Below, in pieces: positions 35,721 to 43,967 of a stretch of 58,359 nucleotides of DNA. The stretch spans positions 1 through 58,359 of the forward strand of contig JAAFKA010000029.1 in assembly GCA_013299115.1 (NCBI GenBank), written 5' to 3'. Each line of letters opens with the position of its first letter. Within the stretch, counting starts at the first letter, position 1. The position numbers and the translations under genes were made by a program. This DNA comes from Cytophagales bacterium. GTDB lineage: Bacteria; Bacteroidota; Bacteroidia; Cytophagales; Thermoflexibacteraceae. Below the pieces are notes generated by a model, which saw only the letters and a list, made by a program, of their open reading frames with translations, had not been told where the DNA came from and did no database searches.

Positions 35721-36626
35721 TTATTGAATTGATAAATTAAGGGCAACCACCAATTCTTGGGCTACTAAATTTTGTGAATAGTTATAAACCTGCCCATTAA
35801 ATTGGCAACTGCCTACACTTTGTATGCCTTGTATGCTATTAGTCAAGAATACTTCTTGAGCATTTTGCAAAGCAGCCAACGGCAAAACTTGTTCTTTGAA
35901 GTTAAGTTTCTGTTTTTCAGCTATTTGCAATATTTTTTTTCGCATTACCCCATTGATACAACCTTCTTGCAAGGGAGGCGTGAGCAACATACCTGCCGAA
36001 TTTACTACAAAAACATTGGCAGCTATACTTTCACAAATATTGCCTTCTTGGTTGAGCAATAGGCAATCGTCTGTTTGTTGTTCTTGCTTGTGTAGAGCAG
36101 CCAAAATATAGGGCAAAGCATTGGACGTTTTAAAACCCGACAAAATAGTAGGCATAAGTAACAATTTATCAAAAATAACCACGTGTAGCCGTTTTTCATT
36201 CAACACAAATTGATGGCTGGGTAGTGGACTTGCCTCTATACAAAAATTTACTGTATTATCTTGTGGCGTATAAAGCCCCCCATCAGCCCGAAAAACTGCC
36301 AACCGCAATCGAAAATTACCTTCTTGCGTAGCTTTTTGCATAATTGAGTCTGCAAATGAATCAGCAAAATTGCTATTTTTTAGAGCTAACAATAATTTGT
36401 TTACTTCTACTTCCCAATCTTTTTGCTCCCTTTTTTCTTGCGTATGCAGTTGCAAAATCTTCATACCCTCTTGCAATCTTTGGTAGTGCAAAGCAAAAAA
36501 AGGTAGTCGATAATTAAAAACCCTGATGGTTTCAAAGAGCCCATCACCGTAACGAAAACATCGATTGGAAATAGTCAAAATAGGCTGGTCGGCAGGCAAT
36601 AATTGTCCGTTGTAGCTGATAATCAT
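35721..36626 (-). CDS. Class IV PLP-dependent aminotransferase / aminodeoxychorismate lyase-like
   Basis: A 301-residue fold-type IV PLP enzyme: RCFRYGDGLFETIRV at 22-36, the Schiff-base lysine in GFKTSN (Lys166), LLNQEGNICES (the E-x-x-x-S-N-like PLP site) and EVFLTNSIQGIQSV. The size and the FRYGDGLFETIR block fit PabC (4-amino-4-deoxychorismate lyase of folate synthesis) better than branched-chain aminotransferase, but the two cannot be fully separated by eye. It is monocistronic. Confidence 0.8.
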   Translation of the reverse strand: MIISYNGQLLPADQPILTISNRCFRYGDGLFETIRVFNYRLPFFALHYQRLQEGMKILQLHTQEKREQKDWEVEVNKLLLALKNSNFADSFADSIMQKATQEGNFRLRLAVFRADGGLYTPQDNTVNFCIEASPLPSHQFVLNEKRLHVVIFDKLLLMPTILSGFKTSNALPYILAALHKQEQQTDDCLLLNQEGNICESIAANVFVVNSAGMLLTPPLQEGCINGVMRKKILQIAEKQKLNFKEQVLPLAALQNAQEVFLTNSIQGIQSVGSCQFNGQVYNYSQNLVAQELVVALNLSIQ

Positions 36627-36644
36627 GGTTTTATATGGGCTCGT

Positions 36645-36712
36645 ATGTAGGTATTTGATTTATCAAATGCTTTATTCAAAATGTATTTGATAAATCAAAT
36701 ACCTACAAATGA
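36645..36712. repeat. TATTTGATAAATCAAATACCTAC palindromes
   Basis: The words gtaggtATTTGATTTATCAAAT and ATTTGATAAATCAAATacctac face each other in the spacer between the PabC-like gene and moxR. A related pair (AATTTGATACGTCAAAT, GAATTTGATTTATCAAATTC) is at about 45968-46008. Confidence 0.6.
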
Positions 36713-36787
36713 ATTATGTCGTTATCAAAATTAAGAAAGCAAATTGTTAAAAAAAGTAAAAATATCCTTGTTGTTGCAATTAATTTT

Positions 36788-36795
36788 TAACTTTG
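36788..36795 (+). promoter_or_regulatory. TAACTTTG promoter of moxR
   Basis: TAACTTTG is 18 bases before the ATG, with TTG about 17 bases upstream of it, a good Bacteroidota -33/-7 pair. Confidence 0.55.
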
Positions 36796-36813
36796 TGGTA
36801 ATCAAATCAAAAT

Positions 36814-37782
36814 ATGGAAACCATTTTTCTACAAAACAAGATAAAAGAAGTATATGCCGAAGTAAACAAGGTAGTTGTTGGGCAACAATATATGATAAAC
36901 CGTTTGCTTATCGGGTTATTTACCAACGGACACATCTTACTCGAAGGTGTGCCAGGGCTTGCCAAAACCTTAACAGTCAATACCTTAGCTAAGGTTTTGC
37001 ACCTCGATTTTCAACGGATTCAATTTACACCTGATTTGTTGCCCGCCGACCTCATTGGCACAATGATTTACAACCAACGAACAGCCGACTTCGAAGTGAA
37101 AAAGGGACCCATTTTTGCCAACTTGATTTTGGCAGACGAAGTGAACAGGTCACCCGCCAAAGTACAATCTGCTTTGTTGGAGGCTATGCAAGAAAAACAA
37201 GTTACTATTGGCAGCACTACTTTCCCCTTAGACAGACCTTTTTTGGTCTTGGCAACGCAAAATCCAGTGGAGCAAGAAGGTACTTATCCTTTGCCCGAAG
37301 CCCAATTAGACCGTTTTATGCTCAAAGTGTATGTAAACTACTTGGAGAAAGAAGAAGAATTGGAAGTCATGCGGCGAATGGCAAATGTCAATTTCGAGGG
37401 ACAAGTACATCAAATTCTGACTAAGGAGGAGATTGTGATGCTTAGAGATGCCATTAATCGGGTGCAGATGTCAGAGTCTTTGGAAAAATATATCATAGAA
37501 TTAGTTTTTGCTACTCGCCGACCTGCCGACTACGGCTTGACTCAAGAGTCGCATTACATTCAATACGGCGTGTCGCCACGTGCCAGCATCAACCTCAACA
37601 GGGCGGCTAAAGCCTTAGCCTTCTTCGATGGCAGAGATTATGTATTGCCCGAAGACATTAAAGAAATTGCCCATGATGTACTAAACCACCGCATTTTGCT
37701 CAACTATGAGGCTGAAGCGGAGGGAATCACAACCAAAGATATTATCAACAATATTTTGAAAAAAGTGGCAATAAATAATTAA
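36814..37782 (+). CDS. moxR: MoxR-family AAA ATPase
   Basis: A 322-residue chaperone-like AAA+ ATPase. Walker A is GVPGLAKT near 46-53, Walker B is LILADEVNRSPAK, sensor 1 is LATQNPVEQEGTYPLPEAQLDRF (shown as ATQNPVEQEGTYPLPEAQ), and the C-terminal lid has SPRASINLNRAAKALAF. MoxR proteins usually precede DUF58 and von Willebrand genes. Here these are absent: the next genes are Uma2 and TIGR01777. This may be a secondary interruption of the locus (inference). Confidence 0.93.
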   Translation: METIFLQNKIKEVYAEVNKVVVGQQYMINRLLIGLFTNGHILLEGVPGLAKTLTVNTLAKVLHLDFQRIQFTPDLLPADLIGTMIYNQRTADFEVKKGPIFANLILADEVNRSPAKVQSALLEAMQEKQVTIGSTTFPLDRPFLVLATQNPVEQEGTYPLPEAQLDRFMLKVYVNYLEKEEELEVMRRMANVNFEGQVHQILTKEEIVMLRDAINRVQMSESLEKYIIELVFATRRPADYGLTQESHYIQYGVSPRASINLNRAAKALAFFDGRDYVLPEDIKEIAHDVLNHRILLNYEAEAEGITTKDIINNILKKVAINN

Positions 37783-37838
37783 TTTTTAATGTTGAATTTT
37801 AAACCTTGAATTTTAAATTTAAAATTCAACATTAAAAA
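37783..37838. repeat. Perfect 21-bp inverted repeat in front of the Uma2 gene
   Basis: Arm 37783-37803 (tttttaatgttgaatttta..) and its exact reverse complement at 37818-37838, 14 bases apart. The right-arm word TTCAACATTAAAAA returns twice as direct repeats at about 38559-38596, on the other side of the Uma2 gene. Confidence 0.75.
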
Positions 37839-37861
37839 CTAAACATTTAAAACTAAAAACT

Positions 37862-38461
37862 ATGGAAATTACATCTTTTTCTCAACTTGATTTGCAGCAG
37901 CAATATACCTATGCTGATTATTTGTTGTGGAAATTCAATGAAAGAATAGAACTGTTGCGGGGTTATGTTTTGCAAATGGCAGCCCCTAATCGCAAACACC
38001 AAACTATTTCTTTTGAATTGGGGCTATTATTTGGTAATTTTTTCCGCAAACACCCCTGCAAGGTATATGTAGCCCCATTTGACGTGAGACTCCCAAAAAA
38101 CAACGCTACTACTATTGCAAGTACCAAAGATATTTATACTGTGGTGCAACCTGACTTGTGTGTAGTTTGCGACCTTGCAAAATTAGACGATGTCGGCTGT
38201 TTAGGTTCCCCTGATTTGATTGTAGAAATACTATCTCCCTCAAATACCAAAAAAGATACTGCTGATAAATTCAAAATCTATGAAGAACATGGTGTAAAAG
38301 AGTATTGGATTGCCAACCCGATGGGAAATTATATTCAACAATTTGTATTAAATCAAAATCAAAAATACGAACAGCTATGTGCAGCAGGAGAAGGAGAAAC
38401 TTTGACTGTGTTTTTATTTCCCGATTTAACAATAGCTATTGACGAGGTTTTTGCAGATTGA
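37862..38461 (+). CDS. Uma2-family (DUF820) putative endonuclease
   Basis: A 199-residue protein with a PD-(D/E)XK-type core: VVQPDLCVVCD, DLIVEILSPSNTKKDTADKF (Asp...Glu and downstream Lys) and YEEHGVKEYWIANP. The first third (LLRGYVLQMAAPNRKHQ, FFRKHPCKVYVAPFDVRLP) is also typical. The cellular role of the family is unknown; members are abundant in cyanobacteria and some Bacteroidota and often move as single genes. The gene is bracketed by the repeat arm TTCAACATTAAAAA on both sides. Confidence 0.85.
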   Translation: MEITSFSQLDLQQQYTYADYLLWKFNERIELLRGYVLQMAAPNRKHQTISFELGLLFGNFFRKHPCKVYVAPFDVRLPKNNATTIASTKDIYTVVQPDLCVVCDLAKLDDVGCLGSPDLIVEILSPSNTKKDTADKFKIYEEHGVKEYWIANPMGNYIQQFVLNQNQKYEQLCAAGEGETLTVFLFPDLTIAIDEVFAD

Positions 38462-38608
38462 CCAGATGCTTTGGTATTTGGTTGGGCAGCTAATCAAACT
38501 CTTTTTTTGCGAACTTATTTTCAAAAAACAACTATTCAGGAAATTAAAGAAAAGCAATTCAACATTAAAAATTCAAAATTCAACATTAAAAATTACTTTT
38601 ACATTCTC

Positions 38609-39514
38609 ATGTCAAAAAATATTCTTATCACAGGTGGCACAGGCTTAGTAGGCAAACAAATGACCACGTTATTACTCGAAAAAGGCTACAAAGTAAGCTA
38701 TTTGAGTCGCAAAAAACAAGTGATACCTGGGGTAAAAGTTTATACTTGGAATGTAAAAGAAGGCAAAATAGAAGACGAAGCCATAGCCCAAGCCGACTAT
38801 ATTTTACATTTGGCAGGTGCTGGCGTTGCCGACAAATTGTGGACAAAAGAATACAAGCAAGAAATTTACGATAGTCGTGTAGTGGCAACGAAACTGTTGG
38901 TAGAAAAATTGGCAACCGTACCCAATGCTTGTCAGGCTTTTGTGCAGGCAAGTGCTATAGGCTATTACGGCTTAGACACCCAAGACCAATGGGTTGACGA
39001 AAACAGCCCCGCAGGTACAGATTTTTTGGCAACAGTAACCAGAGATTGGGAGGCAGCTGCAACCCAGATTCAAAAAACAGCCATTCGCCATGTAGCCTTA
39101 CGCATAGGTGTTGTGTTGAGTGATGAAGGCGGTGCGTTGGAAAAATTGAGTTTACCTGTTCGTTTTTTTGCAGGAGCAGCTTTGGGCAGTGGCAAACAAT
39201 ATATTTCGTGGATTCATATAGCCGACCTTTGTGCCATGTTGATTAAAGCCATAGAAGACCCCAAATGGCGAGGTGTTTACAACAGCGTAGCCCCCAATCC
39301 TGTAACCAATGCAGAAATGACCCAAGTGATAGGCAAGGTACTCAACCGTCCTGTTTTTTTGCCCAATGTGCCAGCTTTTGTACTCAAAATGGGCATGGGC
39401 GAAATGGCGGGCATTGCCTTAAGTGGCAACCGAGTGAGTTGCCAACGGGCAGAGCAAGCAGGTTTTAAGTTTGTCTATCCGCAAATAGAAACAGCTTTGA
39501 GAGGGTTATTGTAA
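38609..39514 (+). CDS. TIGR01777 family NAD(P)-binding epimerase-like protein
   Basis: 301 residues from the ATG at 38609. Rossmann-fold SDR: KNILITGGTGLVGKQMTTLL with the nucleotide-binding G-x-x-G-x-x-G, LHLAGAGVADKLW, SAIGYYG carrying the active-site Tyr, ALRIGVVLSDEGGALEKL and SWIHIADLCAMLI, followed by the DUF1731-like C-terminus with PVFLPNVPAFVLKMGMGEMA. The substrate is unknown; plant and bacterial relatives are linked to division or plastid stability. The longer frame from 38471 passes through the TTCAACATT repeats and is unlikely. Confidence 0.9.
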   Translation: MSKNILITGGTGLVGKQMTTLLLEKGYKVSYLSRKKQVIPGVKVYTWNVKEGKIEDEAIAQADYILHLAGAGVADKLWTKEYKQEIYDSRVVATKLLVEKLATVPNACQAFVQASAIGYYGLDTQDQWVDENSPAGTDFLATVTRDWEAAATQIQKTAIRHVALRIGVVLSDEGGALEKLSLPVRFFAGAALGSGKQYISWIHIADLCAMLIKAIEDPKWRGVYNSVAPNPVTNAEMTQVIGKVLNRPVFLPNVPAFVLKMGMGEMAGIALSGNRVSCQRAEQAGFKFVYPQIETALRGLL

Positions 39515-39599
39515 GGTGGCGAATAATTCTGATAATCAGATACATAGACATTAAAAAAACTGTCGATTATTTAAGTCTAACTACTTAGCTGCCAATCCT

Positions 39600-42500
39600 C
39601 TATTCTACCTTTCTCCACCCTCTATGTGCTACCCAATAAATAATAGGAAAAACAAGCAAAGTCAAAATAGTAGCCGTAATTAGCCCACCAATGATGACAA
39701 TAGCCAAAGGTTTTTGACTTTCCGAGCCTATGCCTGTGGAAAGGGCAGCAGGCAACAGCCCAATAGAAGCCATGAGGGCAGTCATTACAACAGGTCTTGT
39801 GCGGTGTTTGATACCGAGTTTTATTGCATCGTCGAGGCTTAGTCGCCGCCCTAAATTGTCGTTGAACTCCGAAATCAGAATTACACCATTTTGCACGCAA
39901 ATTCCGAACAAGGCAATGAAACCAACGCCACCCGAAATGCCGAAATTCATACCTGTTGCGTGCAAAATCAAGATGCCACCAATGAGGGCAAAAGGCACGT
40001 TGAGCAAAACCAACCCTGCATCTTCCATTGAACCTAAACTAATGAACAATAAAATAAAAATGCCCAAAATACTAATAGGGACAACTTTTATGAGGGTGTC
40101 AATAGCCCGAACTTGATTTTCAAATTCGCCTGTCCACGTCATGGTGTAGCCTTTGGGTAGTTTTAGTTTTGCCTTTACGTTTGCTTGGGCTTCGGCTATG
40201 GTGCTGCCTAAATCTCTTTCACGCACCGAAAATTTTACGCCAATAAACCTTTTGTTGTTGTCCCGATAGACCAAAGCAGGCCCCGTCAAGGTTTGGATTT
40301 TGGCAATTTCACTCAACAAAATTCTTGTATTTTGCAGCGTAGGCACTTTTAATTTGGCTATGTTTGCCTCCGATTGGCGGTATTCTTGCGGATATCGTAT
40401 CCGAATATCAAACTTTTTTTCCTCCTCATACATCACATTGGCGGTTTTGCCCCCGATTGCCATTTCTATTACTGCCTGTGCGTCTGCCATTGATACGCCA
40501 TACAAAGCCATTTTTTCCTCGTCAAATAAAATCTGGATTTCGGGTTGCCCCACGTTTCGCAACACACCCACGTCTTTAATTCCCTCCACGTCTTGAATTG
40601 CCCCTACAACTTGCGTTGCCAACTCGTCTAATTTGTTGAAATCATTACCAAAAATTTTGACTGCATTGTTGGCATTCATACCTGCAACAGCTTCGGCTAC
40701 ATTGTCTATGATAGGTTGCGAATAATTGTAGTTAATTCCTTGATACTGTTTGAGTTGTGTGTCCATTTCGTCTATCAAATCATCTAAACTTAGCTTGCGT
40801 GTCCACTCGTCTTTGTGTTTCAAATTGACTTGCATCTGCACATAATAAAAACCGCTGGGGTCTGTGCCATCGTTTGACCTGCCTGTTTGCGACAAAACCC
40901 CATTCACTTCGGGAAATTTTTGCAAGGTAGCTCGCAACTGATGCACCATTTTTACAGTTTCGTTTAGCGACATAGACATAGGCATTTTTGCCTCCACCCA
41001 CAAAGCACCCTCGTTTAAAGTTGGCAAAAACTCTGTGCCTAACCAACGGGTAGAAAACAGCGTAGCCACCAACAACAGCATAGACAAAGCAAGGCTTGAT
41101 TTTTTGTGTTTATAAGTGAAATTGAAACCAGCCCCTACGATTTTATCAAAGAAATTGACAATCGGATTATTTTTTTCCTTCACGTTTTTGTTTAGCAAAA
41201 CGGCACACAACGTAGGCACTAAGGTCAGCGTAAACAACAAAGCACCCAACAAAGCAAAACCCAACGTAAACGCCAAAGGTGAAAACATTTTGCCCTCTAC
41301 TTTTTCAAAGGAGAAAATGGGCAATAAGGCGGTAATAATGATGAGTTTGGAGAAGAAAACAGCCATAGCAGTAGTGCCTGCGGTCTTTTTAATTAAGCCA
41401 AATTTGAGGAGTTTGTTAAATTTTTCCATTCCTACTTGGTGTGCCTTCTGGTCGAGGGCTACAAAAAGTCCCTCCACCATGACGACTGCCCCGTCTATGA
41501 TTATCCCAAAATCAACAGCCCCCAAAGACAATAAATTGGCACTCATGCCCTTGATACGCATACACACAAAGGCAAAAAGCAAAGCCAAAGGAATAATAAT
41601 ACTCACAATCACCGTAGTTCGCCAATCTGCCATGAACAGCAAAACAATGACCGTAACAAAGATAATTCCCTCTATTAAATTGTGGCTTACCGTATTCAAA
41701 CAGTATTTCATAAGGTTATCCCTGTCATAAAAAATCTCCATTTTTACGTCATTGGGCAGCACACTTTCGTCTAATTCAGCTATTTTTTCTTTCACCCTTT
41801 TCAGCACTTCGCTGGGATTTTCGCCTTTTCGCATCACAATAATTCCCTCTACTACATCATCTATTTCGTTGTAGCCGACCTGCCCCACTCTGGGCAAATC
41901 TGTTTCCACTACTTTTGCCACGTGCTTGACGAGCAAAGGCACACCATCGAGGTTTTCTATGATAATATTTTCAATATCAGCAATAGAATTGAGCAAACCC
42001 ATGCCCCGCACCACATAAGCCTGTCCGTTTTTTTCTATCACATCACCACCTACATTGATATTGCTGCGAGAAACAGCCTGATGAATTTCTAAGGGCGTAA
42101 GGTCATATTTTACCAACAAAGCTGGCGTAGCCTGAATTTCATAGATTTTTTCTCTGCCCCCAAAAGCTACTACATCTGCCACTCCTGCCACACTCCGCAG
42201 TTGTCGGTCTATCACCCAATCTTGCCACGTAAGCAGTTCTCTGGTGTTTCGGGTGGGGCTTTGCAAAACATAACGCAAAATTTCGCCTGTGGGTCCGTAG
42301 GGAGGTTGCACTTCGGGTTCTACGCCATCGGGCAGACTTACGTTTTGGAGTTGGTTCATGACCTGTTGGCGAGCAAAAAAATCTTCGGCTGTGTCGTCAA
42401 AAATGATTTTGACAATAGACAAGCCAAACATAGAAGTAGAACGGACATTGGTTTTCCGTTGTACGGAGTTCATGCTAACCTCAACGGGAATGGTAACAAA

Positions 42501-42698
42501 CCTTTCTATTTCCTCTGCACTTCGCCCTGCCCACTGCGTTACGATAATAATTTGCGTGTTGGTTACGTCAGGAAAAGCCTCAATAGGGGTGCGGAGTACA
42601 CTCACCACGCCCATGGCTGCCACAATACCCACCCAAAAAAAGGTGAACATTCGGTGGCGAATAGAAAAAGCTACAATATTTCTGAAAAATCTTTCCAT
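39600..42698 (-). CDS. czcA: Heavy-metal efflux RND transporter (CzcA/CusA family)
   Basis: Inner-membrane proton/metal antiporter of the HME-RND family, 1032 residues from the ATG at 42698 (an upstream in-frame start overlaps the spacer). It has twelve membrane segments and two large periplasmic loops, the N-terminal TPIEAFPDVTNTQI and VTQWAGRSAEEIE. The TM4 motif VDFGIIIDGAVVMVE, with acidic residues for proton relay, is diagnostic of the HME branch. The metal (Co/Zn/Cd or Cu/Ag) is not certain. It is the third gene of the operon czcC-czcB-czcA. Confidence 0.93.
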   Translation of the reverse strand: MERFFRNIVAFSIRHRMFTFFWVGIVAAMGVVSVLRTPIEAFPDVTNTQIIIVTQWAGRSAEEIERFVTIPVEVSMNSVQRKTNVRSTSMFGLSIVKIIFDDTAEDFFARQQVMNQLQNVSLPDGVEPEVQPPYGPTGEILRYVLQSPTRNTRELLTWQDWVIDRQLRSVAGVADVVAFGGREKIYEIQATPALLVKYDLTPLEIHQAVSRSNINVGGDVIEKNGQAYVVRGMGLLNSIADIENIIIENLDGVPLLVKHVAKVVETDLPRVGQVGYNEIDDVVEGIIVMRKGENPSEVLKRVKEKIAELDESVLPNDVKMEIFYDRDNLMKYCLNTVSHNLIEGIIFVTVIVLLFMADWRTTVIVSIIIPLALLFAFVCMRIKGMSANLLSLGAVDFGIIIDGAVVMVEGLFVALDQKAHQVGMEKFNKLLKFGLIKKTAGTTAMAVFFSKLIIITALLPIFSFEKVEGKMFSPLAFTLGFALLGALLFTLTLVPTLCAVLLNKNVKEKNNPIVNFFDKIVGAGFNFTYKHKKSSLALSMLLLVATLFSTRWLGTEFLPTLNEGALWVEAKMPMSMSLNETVKMVHQLRATLQKFPEVNGVLSQTGRSNDGTDPSGFYYVQMQVNLKHKDEWTRKLSLDDLIDEMDTQLKQYQGINYNYSQPIIDNVAEAVAGMNANNAVKIFGNDFNKLDELATQVVGAIQDVEGIKDVGVLRNVGQPEIQILFDEEKMALYGVSMADAQAVIEMAIGGKTANVMYEEEKKFDIRIRYPQEYRQSEANIAKLKVPTLQNTRILLSEIAKIQTLTGPALVYRDNNKRFIGVKFSVRERDLGSTIAEAQANVKAKLKLPKGYTMTWTGEFENQVRAIDTLIKVVPISILGIFILLFISLGSMEDAGLVLLNVPFALIGGILILHATGMNFGISGGVGFIALFGICVQNGVILISEFNDNLGRRLSLDDAIKLGIKHRTRPVVMTALMASIGLLPAALSTGIGSESQKPLAIVIIGGLITATILTLLVFPIIYWVAHRGWRKVE

Positions 42699-42785
42699 GA
42701 AGTTGTTAGTTAGTTGGTTGCAAGCTGGCAAAATGTGTCGTTAAAGCTAACATCTTTTGAAAAGATATTACCTGCCATGTTGTTT

Positions 42786-43871
42786 TTACTTTTCATTCAA
42801 CGCCTCATAGACAAACAAAGCATTTTTGCTAATTACTACTTCGCCAGTTTGCAAACCATTTTGCAGATAAGTAAAACCATCGGCATTAGTGCCTGTTTCT
42901 ACCTCTCTGGTCATAATATTCTTGTCGTTTTGATAAACCATTACAAATTGTCGGCTTTTGTCAAACACCACCGCAGACGAAGGAATGGCAATACCTTGCT
43001 CCTTGCGAGTTGCCATAATTTTGACTGTTGCCACCATTTCGGGTTTGAGCAAATAATCGGGGTTTTGCAATTTAATCCGTATCCGCATAGTTTTGGAAAT
43101 AGGGTCGAGGACATTGAAAATTTTATCTACCGTACCCACAAACTTTTTATCGGGATAACTCAACACCTGAATAGTAGTAGGCATACCAAGACTAATTTTA
43201 GAAATCTCACTTTCATAAACATTTGCCGTAACCCACACTTCGTTTATTTGGGCAATGGCAAAAATATTGTCTGCCTTGTCTGACCGCAAAGTCATGTCTT
43301 TGTTAATGTGCTTTTCTATGATAAAACCCGACAAAGGTGCTTTGATAATGTATTCGGTTTGGGTGTTGATACCATAAATATTCATCAGTTCGTTGATACG
43401 TGCCAAGTCTGCTTTTGCCTTATGCACTTCGCCTTGTGCAGTGGTAACTTCTTTTTCGGAGGTTAGACGACTTTCAAATAAATCTTGCTGCACACGCAAG
43501 TTTTTTTGTGCTACCAACAAATCACTTTTTGTCTGCACCAACTGTTTTTCAAAATCGGCAGCCTCGCCACTTCGCACCACCGCCAGCACTTGCCCCTTCT
43601 GCACATAGTCGCCTAATTCGGCATTTACACGCAATACGTTGCCCCCAACAAAAGGAAAAACCTCTATCAAATTGCTTTCATCGGCAATGATTTTTCCGTT
43701 CAGATTTACCACGTATCTGATATTTTCTAACCGAGCTGTATCTAATTGGATACGTTGTTTCATCGTGTCATTGAGTACAAAACCTCTTGTAGCTTCGGTT
43801 TTTAAGGGTTGTGTTTCTTTTGAACAAGCCAACAGGCTGGCAAAAAAAAGGAAATAAAATAGAGTTTTCAT
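42786..43871 (-). CDS. czcB: RND efflux periplasmic adaptor (CzcB/CusB-like)
   Basis: The 361-residue membrane-fusion lipoprotein has lipobox SLLACSKE (Cys16). It has a biotinyl-lipoyl-like domain (GGNVLRVNAELGDYVQKGQVL), a coiled-coil hairpin (about 105-160, AQKNLRVQQDLFESRLTSEKE) and a beta-barrel domain (EVWVTANVYESEISKISLG). It connects CzcA with the TolC-type channel. No His-rich or Met-rich metal-binding extension is present. It lies between czcC and czcA on the same strand; the 87-base gap to czcA is free of repeats. Confidence 0.9.
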   Translation of the reverse strand: MKTLFYFLFFASLLACSKETQPLKTEATRGFVLNDTMKQRIQLDTARLENIRYVVNLNGKIIADESNLIEVFPFVGGNVLRVNAELGDYVQKGQVLAVVRSGEAADFEKQLVQTKSDLLVAQKNLRVQQDLFESRLTSEKEVTTAQGEVHKAKADLARINELMNIYGINTQTEYIIKAPLSGFIIEKHINKDMTLRSDKADNIFAIAQINEVWVTANVYESEISKISLGMPTTIQVLSYPDKKFVGTVDKIFNVLDPISKTMRIRIKLQNPDYLLKPEMVATVKIMATRKEQGIAIPSSAVVFDKSRQFVMVYQNDKNIMTREVETGTNADGFTYLQNGLQTGEVVISKNALFVYEALNEK

Positions 43872-43881
43872 ATCGTTGTAT

Positions 43882-43942
43882 GTAGCATAGGCTTTAGCCT
43901 GTGATTTTTTTAGTTTTACTTTCGGTTGTAAGCAACCGAAAG
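43882..43942. repeat. CATAGGC-TTTA-GCCTGTG and CTTTCGGTTG hairpins inside the efflux operon
   Basis: GTAGCATAGGCTTTAGCCTGTGA (43882-43904) belongs to the TTTA-loop family and ACTTTCGGTTG-taag-CAACCGAAAGC follows. They sit in the 96-base gap between czcC and czcB, so they would be transcribed within the operon. Confidence 0.75.
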
Positions 43943-43967
43943 CACTTGTAAAGCACTTGTTGAGTTA

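Noticed and set aside
38471-38608. N-terminal extension of the TIGR01777 protein
   Set aside because: It runs through AT-rich repeats and puts 46 unrelated residues before the Rossmann strand.
41116-41730. 204-codon ORF on the plus strand
   Set aside because: It is antisense to czcA, which is clearly coding, and shows no family motifs.
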